A stretch of DNA of 37,296 nucleotides from DATESZ01 sp035283845. GTDB lineage: Bacteria > Desulfobacterota > Syntrophia > Syntrophales > JACQWR01. The stretch is from the NCBI GenBank assembly GCA_035283845.1, contig DATESZ010000053.1, positions 1 through 37,296 of the forward strand, in the 5' to 3' direction. The position numbers and the translations under genes were made by a program. The notes below the pieces were generated by a model. It searched no databases and was not told the DNA's origin. It saw only the letters and a program-made list of their open reading frames with translations. Shown piece after piece: positions 24,194 through 31,400 of this stretch; position 1 is the first letter of the stretch, and each line of letters starts with the position of its first letter.

Positions 24194-24209
24194 TGGTATG
24201 CAGCTTGCT
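24194..24209 (+). promoter_or_regulatory. Candidate sigma-54 promoter of the Ala/Lys/Pro-rich protein
   Basis: TGGTATGCAGCTTGCT has GG and GC separated by exactly 10 bp and the TTGCT of the -12 box. Its start point would fall near 24220, giving a short leader before the ribosome site AGGAGGT. A sigma-54 activator gene lies 2.3 kb away (26533-27900). Confidence 0.6.
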
Positions 24210-24248
24210 ATAGACAAATCAATAAAATTATCGAGGAGGTGGTACAGT

Positions 24249-24572
24249 ATGAAACGTATTATGGTATTGGTAATTGGTTTGGCTTTTGTTCTGTCAACAG
24301 TGGCTTTTGCAGCCGAAACGGCGCCGATGGCGCCGAAGAAGGAAAAGGCCCCGGCAGCGGCGGCAGAAAAGGCGCCGGCAGCGGCAGTAGAGAAAGCGCC
24401 CGCGGCGGCCCCTGAGAAAGCGGCTGCGGAACCGGCCAAGAAAGAAACGAAAGCAAAGAAGGCAAAGAAGGCAAAGAAACCAAAGAAAGAGCCGGCAGCA
24501 AAGAAAGAAGGCGCTGCACCGGCAGCAAAGGAAGAAGCTCCAGCAACACCGGCAACACCGGCAGCAAAATAG
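24249..24572 (+). CDS. Secreted Ala/Lys/Pro-rich low-complexity protein
   Basis: 107 residues from ATG 24249 (GAGGAGGTGGTACAGT upstream). The signal peptide MKRIMVLVIGLAFVLSTVAF ends in AFA-AET. The mature part consists of repeats such as EKAPAAA and KKAKKAKKPKK, then AAPAAKEEAPATPATPAAK. It is disordered and strongly basic. Similar histone-H1-like or cell-wall/DNA-binding tails are known, but a signal peptide argues for the periplasm. A strong terminator follows. A promoter of sigma-54 type suggests stress induction, perhaps by the nearby ZraR-like regulator. Function unknown. Confidence 0.75.
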   Translation: MKRIMVLVIGLAFVLSTVAFAAETAPMAPKKEKAPAAAAEKAPAAAVEKAPAAAPEKAAAEPAKKETKAKKAKKAKKPKKEPAAKKEGAAPAAKEEAPATPATPAAK

Positions 24573-24599
24573 ATTAACCCGGAGTATATTTTTTATTTG

Positions 24600-24638
24600 A
24601 ACAGGCACGGAGGGTATGGCTTCGTGCCTGTTTGTTTT
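24600..24638 (+). terminator. Intrinsic terminator after the Ala/Lys/Pro-rich gene
   Basis: AACAGGCACG (24600-24609) pairs perfectly with CGTGCCTGTT (24623-24632), followed by TGTTTTC. This 10-bp stem separates the gene from pckG, whose start is only 23 bp further on, so some readthrough is possible. Confidence 0.8.
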
Positions 24639-24660
24639 CATATGTCAAAGGATTTATACT

Positions 24661-26457
24661 ATGTCTGGTAAGGATAAAGTACAGAAGTGGGTGGATGAGA
24701 TGACGGCAATGTGTCTACCCGATAGAGTATATTGGTGCGATGGATCTCAAGAGGAATATGAAAGACTTGCCGCGGAGGCCGTAAAAAAAGGCAATCTAAG
24801 AAAACTCAATGAGGAGACACGGCCCGGCTGTTATTATGCCGTATCAACTCCCGATGATGTAGCCCGTGTGGAAGACAGGACGTTTATCTGTTCCCGGAAC
24901 AGGGAGGATGCTGGTCCGACAAACAACTGGCGTGACCCCGAGGAAATGAAGGGCATTCTGAAGGGCCTCTACCATAATTGCATGAACGGAAGGACCATGT
25001 ACGTCATCCCCTTCAGCATGGGGCCGGTGGGCTCTGACAAGTCTCATATCGGAGTTGAGCTTTCTGATTCCATCTATGTTGTTCTCAACATGAAGATCAT
25101 GACCAGAATGGGGAAAAAAGTGTTAGAAAAACTCGATGATCAGGGGAGAGATTTTATCCCCTGCCTCCATTCCGTAGGGAAACCGCTTGCACCGGGTGAG
25201 CGGGATATCCCCTGGCCTTCAAATCCCCGGAACAAATATATCGTCCATTTTCCGGAAGAAAAGATGATCTGGTCCTATGGCAGCGGCTACGGCGGGAATG
25301 CCCTCTTGGGGAAAAAATGTTTTGCCTTGCGCATCGCCTCGGTACTGGCACGAGAGGGAGGCTGGCTCGCTGAACATATGCTGATTCTTGGCATTACCCC
25401 GCCTGAGGGAGAGAAAAAATATATTGCCGCCGCCTTTCCCAGCGCCTGCGGTAAAACGAATCTCGCCATGATGATCCCGACGATTCCCGGCTGGAAAGTT
25501 GAATGCGTAGGGGATGACATCGCCTGGATGAAGTTTGGCAAAGACGGCAGACTTTATGCCATCAATCCTGAGGCGGGGTTTTTTGGCGTTGCGCCGGGCA
25601 CCTCCATGAAATCGAATCCCAATGCCATGCTTAGCATAGAAAAAAACAGCATTTTTACCAATGTAGCGTTAACGCCCGACAAGGACGTCTGGTGGGAGGA
25701 GATGACGGAAGAAAAACCGGCACGGCTTATCAGTTGGCTGGGTGAAGACTGGACACCGGAAAGCGGAAAGGTTGCTGCCCATCCTAATGCCCGGTTCACG
25801 GCGCCTGCCGCACAATGTCCCGCTATCGATCCGGCCTGGGATGACCCGGCAGGCGTTCCCATATCCGCTTTCCTTTTCGGCGGGCGGCGTTCTTCTGTCG
25901 TGCCGCTTATACACGAAGCCTTCAACTGGAATCATGGGGTCTTCCTCGGTGCGACTATGTCGAGCGAGACGACCGCTGCCGCCGCCGGCGCCGTGGGGAA
26001 CCTGCGAAGGGACCCCTTTGCCATGCTGCCCTTTTGCGGCTACCACATGGGTGATTATTTCTCCCATTGGTTGGATATCGGGAAGAAAGCTTTGCCGGGG
26101 AAATTACCGCGGATATTTTACGTAAACTGGTTCCGGAAAACGCCGGAAGGAAAGTGGCTTTGGCCGGGATACGGCGAGAACAGCCGGGTGCTGAAATGGG
26201 TTATCGGGAGACTCGCAGGGACGGGGAAGGCGGAAAAAACGCCCATCGGTTATGTGCCGGCGGCAGATGACATCGATCTTTCCGGCATGGACATTGCCCC
26301 TGAGTCGGTCAAAAAAGTTCTCAACGTTGATCTTGAAGAGTGGATAAACGAACTTCCCGCCATCAGACAGCACCTGCAAACATTTGGCGACAGATTGCCG
26401 GAAGAGTTATTCGCCGAATACGCCTCCTTGCGGAAAAGGCTCGGTCTTTCCGATTAA
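24661..26457 (+). CDS. pckG: Phosphoenolpyruvate carboxykinase (GTP)
   Basis: 598 residues, the usual family length, starting at ATG 24661 (AAAGGATTTATACT upstream). The P-loop with its reactive cysteine reads FPSACGKTN (Cys263, Lys265). Other conserved blocks are VGDDIAWMKFG (metal Asp), FGVAPGTS, NPNAMLSI and FLFGGRRSSVVPLI. It converts oxaloacetate and GTP to PEP, GDP and CO2 in gluconeogenesis, or runs in reverse as a CO2-fixing step in some anaerobes. It appears monocistronic, and no clear promoter of its own is visible behind the terminator. Confidence 0.97.
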   Translation: MSGKDKVQKWVDEMTAMCLPDRVYWCDGSQEEYERLAAEAVKKGNLRKLNEETRPGCYYAVSTPDDVARVEDRTFICSRNREDAGPTNNWRDPEEMKGILKGLYHNCMNGRTMYVIPFSMGPVGSDKSHIGVELSDSIYVVLNMKIMTRMGKKVLEKLDDQGRDFIPCLHSVGKPLAPGERDIPWPSNPRNKYIVHFPEEKMIWSYGSGYGGNALLGKKCFALRIASVLAREGGWLAEHMLILGITPPEGEKKYIAAAFPSACGKTNLAMMIPTIPGWKVECVGDDIAWMKFGKDGRLYAINPEAGFFGVAPGTSMKSNPNAMLSIEKNSIFTNVALTPDKDVWWEEMTEEKPARLISWLGEDWTPESGKVAAHPNARFTAPAAQCPAIDPAWDDPAGVPISAFLFGGRRSSVVPLIHEAFNWNHGVFLGATMSSETTAAAAGAVGNLRRDPFAMLPFCGYHMGDYFSHWLDIGKKALPGKLPRIFYVNWFRKTPEGKWLWPGYGENSRVLKWVIGRLAGTGKAEKTPIGYVPAADDIDLSGMDIAPESVKKVLNVDLEEWINELPAIRQHLQTFGDRLPEELFAEYASLRKRLGLSD

Positions 26458-26501
26458 CTCGCTTTTTTTCACAGAGGAGCAGAGGCAAATTTCTTTGAAT
26501 T

Positions 26502-26517
26502 AAACCCGCGCGGGTTT
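26502..26517. terminator. Palindrome between convergent pckG and zraR-like genes
   Basis: AAACCCGCGCGGGTTT is a perfect 16-bp palindrome with A/T flanks on both sides. It lies between two convergent stops and can serve as a bidirectional terminator. Confidence 0.6.
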
Positions 26518-26532
26518 GAAGTCCTTCGACAT

Positions 26533-27900
26533 TCACATACGCCCATACTCCTTTAACTTCTTGTGCAGCGTCCTCCGGGTGATGCCTAGCCTGCGCGCCG
26601 CTTCGCTTTTATTTCCTTTAGCCATTTCCATTGTTTTTACTATTGTTTCCCTTTCCACTGTCTTAAGGGGGGATTGGCCAGCTTTTTCGTCTTCCGGCCG
26701 GGGCAGTTCTTCAGATATTGTTTTATCCCGGAAGAGCAGGGACAATTCCTCCTCATCAAGATAGTCCGACCGAGAAAGAACAACCCCCCTTTCCACGGTG
26801 TTGATCAATTCACGGACGTTGCCGGGCCAGGCATGCTTCAGCAGCTTGTCCATCGCCTGCGGGGTAAAACCTTTGATCTTCTTGTTGTTTTTCTCAGAAA
26901 ACAGCTTCAGGTAATGCTGGGCAATAAGGGGTATATCCTCTTTCCTTTCCCTGAGCGTGGGAACATTCATAGTCACCACGGTTAAGCGATAGTACAGATC
27001 TTCCCGGAAACGGCCGGATTCCAAATCTCTTGCCAGATTCCTGTTGGTTGCAGCGATGAGGCGCACATCGATCCTGATGGTCTCCTCGCCGCCCACACGG
27101 GTGATCTCTCTTTCCTGAAGCACCCGCAGCAGCTTTACCTGCATGGCGAGGGACATTTCGCTGACCTCGTCGAGAAACAGGGAGCCTCCTTCGGCCTGGC
27201 GGAACTTTCCCTCTTTCCTGCGGTCGGCGCCGGTAAAGGCGCCCTTTTCATGGCCGAAGAGTTCCGATTCGAGCAATGTCTCGGTAATGGCGGCACAATT
27301 GATTTTTATAAAAGGACATTCCCTCCGGGAACTGTTGAAATGGATGGCGCCGGCGATCATTTCCTTGCCCGTACCCGATTCGCCGGTGATCAGGACCGTG
27401 GCATCCGAGGGGGCGACAAGGGCGACGGTTTCGAGCAATTTCGTCATAGTTTCGGAGCGGCCGATTATGTTTCTTCTGTCAAACCGGTTGCTGAGCGTTT
27501 CTTTAAGCAGCCGGTTTTCCTCCCTTAAATGACTGTGTTCCATGGCCCGCTCCATGGCGAGACGAAGTTCCGTGAAATCCAGGGGTTTGGTGAGATAATC
27601 GTAGGCCCCGTTTTTCAGGGCTTCCACGGCAGTCTCGACGGAGGCGTAGGCGGTCATGATGATGATGGGGATGGCAGGGTTGATCGTCCTGATCGCTGCA
27701 AGGGCCTCCAGGCCGGAAACCTTTATCATGCGGATATCCATAAGGATCAGATCAAAAGGCGCCTTGTGCGCCTCAAAGATCGCTTTTTCACCGTCGTCAA
27801 CATCTACTACCCCATAACCCCAGCCGGAAAGCAATGTACGCAACATGGTACGGTGGGCAAGGTCGTCATCCACTACCAGAATTGTGTAATGTATTTTCAT
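26533..27900 (-). CDS. zraR: Sigma-54-dependent response regulator (ZraR/NtrC family)
   Basis: 455 residues in three parts. The receiver has acidic pocket DDD at 11-13 and phospho-acceptor Asp55 in LILMDIRM, with KPLD near 105. The AAA+ domain has Walker A GESGTGKE and the sigma-54 contact loop ELFGHEKGAFTGADRR. Walker B is GGSLFLDEVSEM, and RFREDLYYRL follows. The C-terminal Fis-type HTH reads NKSEAARRLGITRRTLHKKL. Its kinase gene lies directly upstream, and a ZraP/CpxP-like gene diverges from that, so the envelope-stress ZraPSR arrangement fits best. The entire 105-bp gap to the kinase gene is a GC palindromic repeat that also supplies this gene's start region. Confidence 0.88.
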   Translation of the reverse strand: MKIHYTILVVDDDLAHRTMLRTLLSGWGYGVVDVDDGEKAIFEAHKAPFDLILMDIRMIKVSGLEALAAIRTINPAIPIIIMTAYASVETAVEALKNGAYDYLTKPLDFTELRLAMERAMEHSHLREENRLLKETLSNRFDRRNIIGRSETMTKLLETVALVAPSDATVLITGESGTGKEMIAGAIHFNSSRRECPFIKINCAAITETLLESELFGHEKGAFTGADRRKEGKFRQAEGGSLFLDEVSEMSLAMQVKLLRVLQEREITRVGGEETIRIDVRLIAATNRNLARDLESGRFREDLYYRLTVVTMNVPTLRERKEDIPLIAQHYLKLFSEKNNKKIKGFTPQAMDKLLKHAWPGNVRELINTVERGVVLSRSDYLDEEELSLLFRDKTISEELPRPEDEKAGQSPLKTVERETIVKTMEMAKGNKSEAARRLGITRRTLHKKLKEYGRM

Positions 27901-28010
27901 CTGAAAATACCTTTCACCCTCCCCCTAACCCCCTCCCCTTGAGGGAGGGGGAAGGGGGAGGGGTAATTTTCATTTTCCTTCGTGTCGGGCACCGTCATGA
28001 GAGTTTCATG
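27894..28010. repeat. GC-rich palindromic repeat, copy A (zraS-zraR intergenic)
   Basis: About 117 bp closely matching 29772-29888. It begins TTTTCATCTGAAAATACC and has C-rich/G-rich palindromic arms around CCCCTTGAGGG. It ends near CACCGTCATGAGAGTTTCAT. It contains both the zraR start codon and the zraS stop codon, so it makes up the whole gap between them. Confidence 0.85.
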
Positions 28011-29778
28011 GCAGGTTAGCTCTCCTTTCCCGGACCGGCAGCAGGATGGAAAAAGTCGTTCCCTCTCCGGTTTTACTGGTCACCCCTATTTCTCCATCAT
28101 GGGCTTCGATGATACGGTGAACGATGCTGAGCCCCAAGCCTGTTCCCGACGGTTTCGTGGTAAAATACGGGTCGAATATATGTGCCATATCTTTTTCGTC
28201 AATTCCCGTCCCACCATCGGAAACGGCAATATTGACCGAACAACTGTCGAATCGTGTAAGTTTGACCGTCAAGGCGCTCCCCGGTTCCATAGTTTCCAGG
28301 GCGTTGAGATATAAATTCAAGAGCACCTGTTTTATTTTATCTTCGTCGATGACTGCTTCCGGAATGTCCTCCGCTAAATCAGTATGAACGGAAATATTCC
28401 TTTCGCGGGACTGATTTTCTATCATCTTCAGGGATTGCCGGATCAGCGTCGGAAGTGACGTAGGCTTCTTCTCTATAGGCATCGGCCGGGCAAATTCGAG
28501 CAACTGGCTGATTACCCGGTTCAGGCGATCTACCTCCCGAACCATGATGTCTGCCGTTTCCCCGTCTTTCGGGTTATCCCGGTAACGTTCTTTGAAGTAG
28601 GTGGCGAAACCCTTGATGGAACTGAGAGGATTCCGTATTTCGTGGGCGATGCCGGCCGCCAGGTTTCCCAGGGATGCGAGGTGCTGGCTCCGGACGATTT
28701 CCCGCTTAAGGTACCGTACTTCTGTCGCATCTTTGAAAAGGAGCACGTAGCCCAGGAAATTGCCGTTGTCCTCTTTCAGAACGGTGGCGATTATTTCCAG
28801 ATGGATCGTTTTCCCTTCCGCCGAATGGCAAGCTATTCCCCTGTCGATAATCCCCTTTTCAACATCCATTGTCCCGATTATTTCCTGAAAAGGCAGGGGC
28901 AGAACAGTGGCGGCATTTTTCCCAAGAACTTCCGGAGATGCAAGCTGAAGGATGGACTCCGCCGTTTGATTGAAGGAGATGATATTTCCTCCCCGGTCAA
29001 GGGCTATCAGGCCGATAGGCATATTCCGCACGAGATTGTCGGAGAAGGCCTTGATGCGGGACAGGGAAACCCGCGCGGAACGATAGCCCTGGGCGAAAAA
29101 GAGGGAAACAATGCCGGAAATTCCGATAAAGAGAAGCAAAACCGCCATGAGAATGGTGTGGCGCGTGGCGTCCTTTCTTGCCATTTCTATCGGTCCCACG
29201 CTCAGACCGATAAAAATAACCTGCCGTGACGCCGGCTCCTCTCTCCTTTCATTGGCCGCCGGGGAACAGCCAACAGGCAAACCTTCATGAAATCTCTCGT
29301 CATAGGGTACGAAAGATGAGAACCGGCGAAAAGCCTCGAAGGTGTCTATGCCGTCCTGATTCGGAACCAGTCGCCATTCAATCTTGCCGGACCGGGAAAT
29401 GCGATCGAGGTCAAGTTCCTTTCCATAGGAATCGCCGATAAGAGAAGGATCGCTGTCGGCGAGGATAACCCCCTGGGTGTTCGTGACGGCGATGAAGTCT
29501 ATGTCCGGCTGCTGCGCCATTTCCAGGAGAAGTTTCTGGAGGTGAAAGAATTCAAGCTTTCTTCCCATCATCTCGGTTCTGGCGCCGGCCTCAAAGGATC
29601 TAATCAGCGTATCGGCCTTTTCCTGGAACATCTGGATCGTGTGTTCTCTTTGTTTATTAATGTTATCGAGGGTCATAAAGATAAAGAGCGGCACCAGTAT
29701 GACCATGGCCCCGATGATGAGCCAGGGCGAGATGCCGATCCATGCAACCCTGATGGCCCTGTTATTCTTACTTTTCAT
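28006..29778 (-). CDS. zraS: ZraS-like membrane sensor histidine kinase
   Basis: 590 residues. TM1 is near 14-36 (SPWLIIGAMVILVPLFIF) and TM2 near 205-228 (HTILMAVLLLFIGISGIVSL), enclosing a periplasmic sensor of about 170 residues. A PAS domain follows (NMPIGLIALDRGGNIISFNQ). The H-box is AAGIAHEIRNPLSSIKGF, and the ATPase has N-box VLLNLYLNALE, then DGGTGIDEKDM and GTGLGLSIV. It phosphorylates the response regulator downstream. E. coli ZraS responds to zinc and envelope stress, but the sensor here differs enough that the signal is not predictable. Start codon and ribosome site lie inside repeat copy B. Confidence 0.87.
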   Translation of the reverse strand: MKSKNNRAIRVAWIGISPWLIIGAMVILVPLFIFMTLDNINKQREHTIQMFQEKADTLIRSFEAGARTEMMGRKLEFFHLQKLLLEMAQQPDIDFIAVTNTQGVILADSDPSLIGDSYGKELDLDRISRSGKIEWRLVPNQDGIDTFEAFRRFSSFVPYDERFHEGLPVGCSPAANERREEPASRQVIFIGLSVGPIEMARKDATRHTILMAVLLLFIGISGIVSLFFAQGYRSARVSLSRIKAFSDNLVRNMPIGLIALDRGGNIISFNQTAESILQLASPEVLGKNAATVLPLPFQEIIGTMDVEKGIIDRGIACHSAEGKTIHLEIIATVLKEDNGNFLGYVLLFKDATEVRYLKREIVRSQHLASLGNLAAGIAHEIRNPLSSIKGFATYFKERYRDNPKDGETADIMVREVDRLNRVISQLLEFARPMPIEKKPTSLPTLIRQSLKMIENQSRERNISVHTDLAEDIPEAVIDEDKIKQVLLNLYLNALETMEPGSALTVKLTRFDSCSVNIAVSDGGTGIDEKDMAHIFDPYFTTKPSGTGLGLSIVHRIIEAHDGEIGVTSKTGEGTTFSILLPVRERRANLP

Positions 29779-29888
29779 CTGAAAATACCTTTCACCCTCC
29801 CCCTCACCCCCTCCCCTTGAGGGAGGGGGAGGGGGGAGGGGTAATGTTCATTATCCTTTGTGACGTGTACCGTCATGAGGGTTTCATA
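29772..29888. repeat. GC-rich palindromic repeat, copy B (upstream of zraS)
   Basis: Nearly identical to copy A over its length, including the TTTTCATCTGAAAATACC end, where CAT is the start codon of the kinase gene. The two copies give zraS and zraR the same translation initiation region. Confidence 0.85.
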
Positions 29889-30025
29889 GGGTTATCGATT
29901 AACGCAAAAATTAGCTCGCCATCGGCGATCCCTGACGGATCATAGCGGGCAACTGAGACTGATGATCTTCCTGCCCCTGCCTTGACGCAACCGCGAATAT
30001 TGGTCTATTTTAATACCATAATCGC

Positions 30026-30139
30026 ATAGGTAATATCCATTTTTTCCCGTTGCGCCGACGCATTAGTCCCATTCCCTTCACGGAACTGTATACTTATTAT
30101 CCATTAGTATGCAATCTTTTGGATACTTAATATCCATTA
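30026..30139 (+). promoter_or_regulatory. Three phased direct repeats, candidate enhancer sites for the ZraR-like activator
   Basis: ATACTTATTATCCATTA (30090-30106) and ATACTTAATATCCATTA (30123-30139) differ at one base. A weaker third copy, ATAGGTAATATCCATTT, is at 30026-30042. Offsets are 64 and 33 bp, close to six and three helical turns. They lie 120-230 bp upstream of the expected start point, where sigma-54 activators bind. Confidence 0.65.
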
Positions 30140-30229
30140 TTATCCTTCAGGAGATCTGCGGGACAGGATAAAATAGCGTTGTTTATAAATAGCCTTATTA
30201 TATCAAATGCCTATAATTGTTTTGTGATT

Positions 30230-30245
30230 TGGCATTGCAGTTGCT
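30230..30245 (+). promoter_or_regulatory. Sigma-54 promoter of the zraP-like gene
   Basis: TGGCATTGCAGTTGCT has GG at 30231-30232 and GC at 30243-30244 with 10 bp between, and both boxes are near consensus (TGGCA / TTGCT). Expected start near 30256. Confidence 0.75.
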
Positions 30246-30257
30246 TATAGTTTTATA

Positions 30258-30350
30258 TGAAAATGCCCCCCTCCCTCCCCCTCGACGGGGGAGGGAGGGG
30301 TGGGGTGATTTTCATCCTTCGTTGTGCGCACCCCGGGCATGGGAGTTATT
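30258..30350. repeat. GC-rich palindromic repeat, copy C (zraP leader)
   Basis: C-rich and G-rich arms around CCCCCTCGACGGGGG, then GGTGATTTTCATCC and a right flank resembling copies A and B but more diverged. It starts just after the sigma-54 start point, so it would form a strong stem-loop at the 5' end of the zraP transcript. Confidence 0.7.
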
Positions 30351-30394
30351 CACAGAGACATACGAACATGCGAACTTTTTGAAAGGAGAAAGAA

Positions 30395-30898
30395 ATGAAA
30401 AAGATAATTCTGGCAATTGTTTCCATACTCTTTACCATGGCGATTTCGACTAACCTTTTTGCCTTGGATTGCGGATGGAAAAGGGGACACGGGATGAGGG
30501 ATGCGGCGGGGCACCATGATAAAGAGGGACTGTATGCCTTGTTTGCTAAACTTAATCTGACAAAAGAGCAAAAGGACCGGATCAGAGAACTTAAGGTAGC
30601 ATACCTGAAGGATACAAAACCGCTTCAGGACCAGATGTTCAGCAAGTGCGGCGACTTGAAGCTGCTTTGGTTGCAATCGACCCCGGATAAGGAAAAAATC
30701 ATGGCCGCGCAAAAGGCGGTCAGGGCCATCAGGGATCAGATAGCGGACAAGGCAACTGCCCATCGGGTGGATATGTTCACTATCCTGACTCCTGAACAGC
30801 GAGACCAGGTGAGAGCCCATTTCTCGGGGTGCGGTTTAGACCCCGGTATGGGTGACAGAGACATGAGCGCTCCCGGTACAGGAATGATGGGGCACTAA
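30395..30898 (+). CDS. zraP: ZraP/CpxP/Spy-like periplasmic LTxxQ protein
   Basis: 167 residues from ATG 30395 (GAAAGGAGAAAGAA upstream). The signal peptide MKKIILAIVSILFTMAISTN is followed by LFA cleavage. Two LTxxQ-type motifs are present, LNLTKEQKDRI and LTPEQRDQV, separated by a long helical segment, as in Spy/CpxP/ZraP. Metal-binding potential is seen in HGMRDAAGHHD near the N-terminus, Cys residues (CGW, KCG, GCG) and a Met/Gly tail GTGMMGH. In enterobacteria ZraP is a zinc-binding periplasmic chaperone that represses ZraSR. Divergence from zraSR and a sigma-54 promoter fit that loop. The stop overlaps the end of the era fragment by 3 bp. Confidence 0.82.
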   Translation: MKKIILAIVSILFTMAISTNLFALDCGWKRGHGMRDAAGHHDKEGLYALFAKLNLTKEQKDRIRELKVAYLKDTKPLQDQMFSKCGDLKLLWLQSTPDKEKIMAAQKAVRAIRDQIADKATAHRVDMFTILTPEQRDQVRAHFSGCGLDPGMGDRDMSAPGTGMMGH

Positions 30899-31227
30899 TA
30901 TGATTTCTTTCCATACCCTAATTCTTTAAGCGCCCTGGCATCATTCGTCCAGTCCTTGCGCACCTTGACAAACAATTCCAGATACACCCGTAAGGCAAAG
31001 AATTTTTCCGGGGACAGGCGCGCCTCCGTGCCGATCCGTTTCAGCATGGTCCCCTTTCTTCCGATCAGGATACCTTTTGGGGAATCCTTTTCCACAATGA
31101 TCGATACCTGGATGCGAAGCAGTTTGTTTTTCTCAATTTCCTTGAATGCATCAACGACAACGGCCATGCGTAAGGTATCTCCTGCCTGGTAAGAAGGATC
31201 ACCTTTTCTCTTATAATCTCGGCTCAA
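30895..31227 (-). pseudogene. era: C-terminal fragment of the GTPase Era (KH domain only)
   Basis: The last ~93 residues are unmistakably the Era KH domain and tail: IVEKDSPKGILIGRKGTMLK, then RIGTEARLSPEKFFALRVYL, ELFVKVRKDWTNDARALKEL and GYGKK. The whole GTPase domain (G1-G5) is missing; homology stops near 31176 and the preceding residues (MSRDYKRKGDPSYQ) are unrelated. Era is normally essential for 30S assembly, so a complete copy must exist elsewhere, or the break arose by insertion or rearrangement at this point. The accessory helicase region begins immediately beyond. Confidence 0.85.
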
Positions 31228-31400
31228 TACACAATAGCTTTTTCATTGCGTTTTCCAGTCTTTAGATATATGAATCTTCCATCTCCACTCATTTTGAAGT
31301 CGGATAATATATTTGGCGTTGGATCGTCTGAGTATTTGTTTGCCACTCGACGCTCTGGTAAGTTTAATGCGCCTCTTGATCATGATTTGAGGAATTGAAG

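Larger units (their letters stand above)
23913..24248 (+). other. Intergenic region with hairpin and regulatory sites
   Basis: 336 bp without a gene. It has a stem-loop at 24070-24086, two sequences similar to the repeats upstream of the zraP-like gene (24087-24102 and 24162-24176), and a sigma-54-type promoter at 24194-24209. Confidence 0.55.
29889..30394 (+). other. Divergent control region between zraS and the zraP-like gene
   Basis: No gene. It contains three similar sites at 30026-30042, 30090-30106 and 30123-30139, a sigma-54-type promoter at 30230-30245, and palindromic repeat copy C in the expected leader. I see no clear promoter toward zraS. Confidence 0.7.

Noticed and set aside
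24294..24641. Cys/Leu/Phe-rich minus-strand frame opposite the Ala/Lys/Pro-rich gene
   Set aside because: Pure consequence of reading the repeats backwards; the sense frame has signal peptide and ribosome site.
29889..30010. Possible sigma-54 promoter pointing toward zraS
   Set aside because: The only TGGC...TTGC pair on the minus strand has 13 rather than 10 bp between GG and GC, which sigma-54 does not tolerate.
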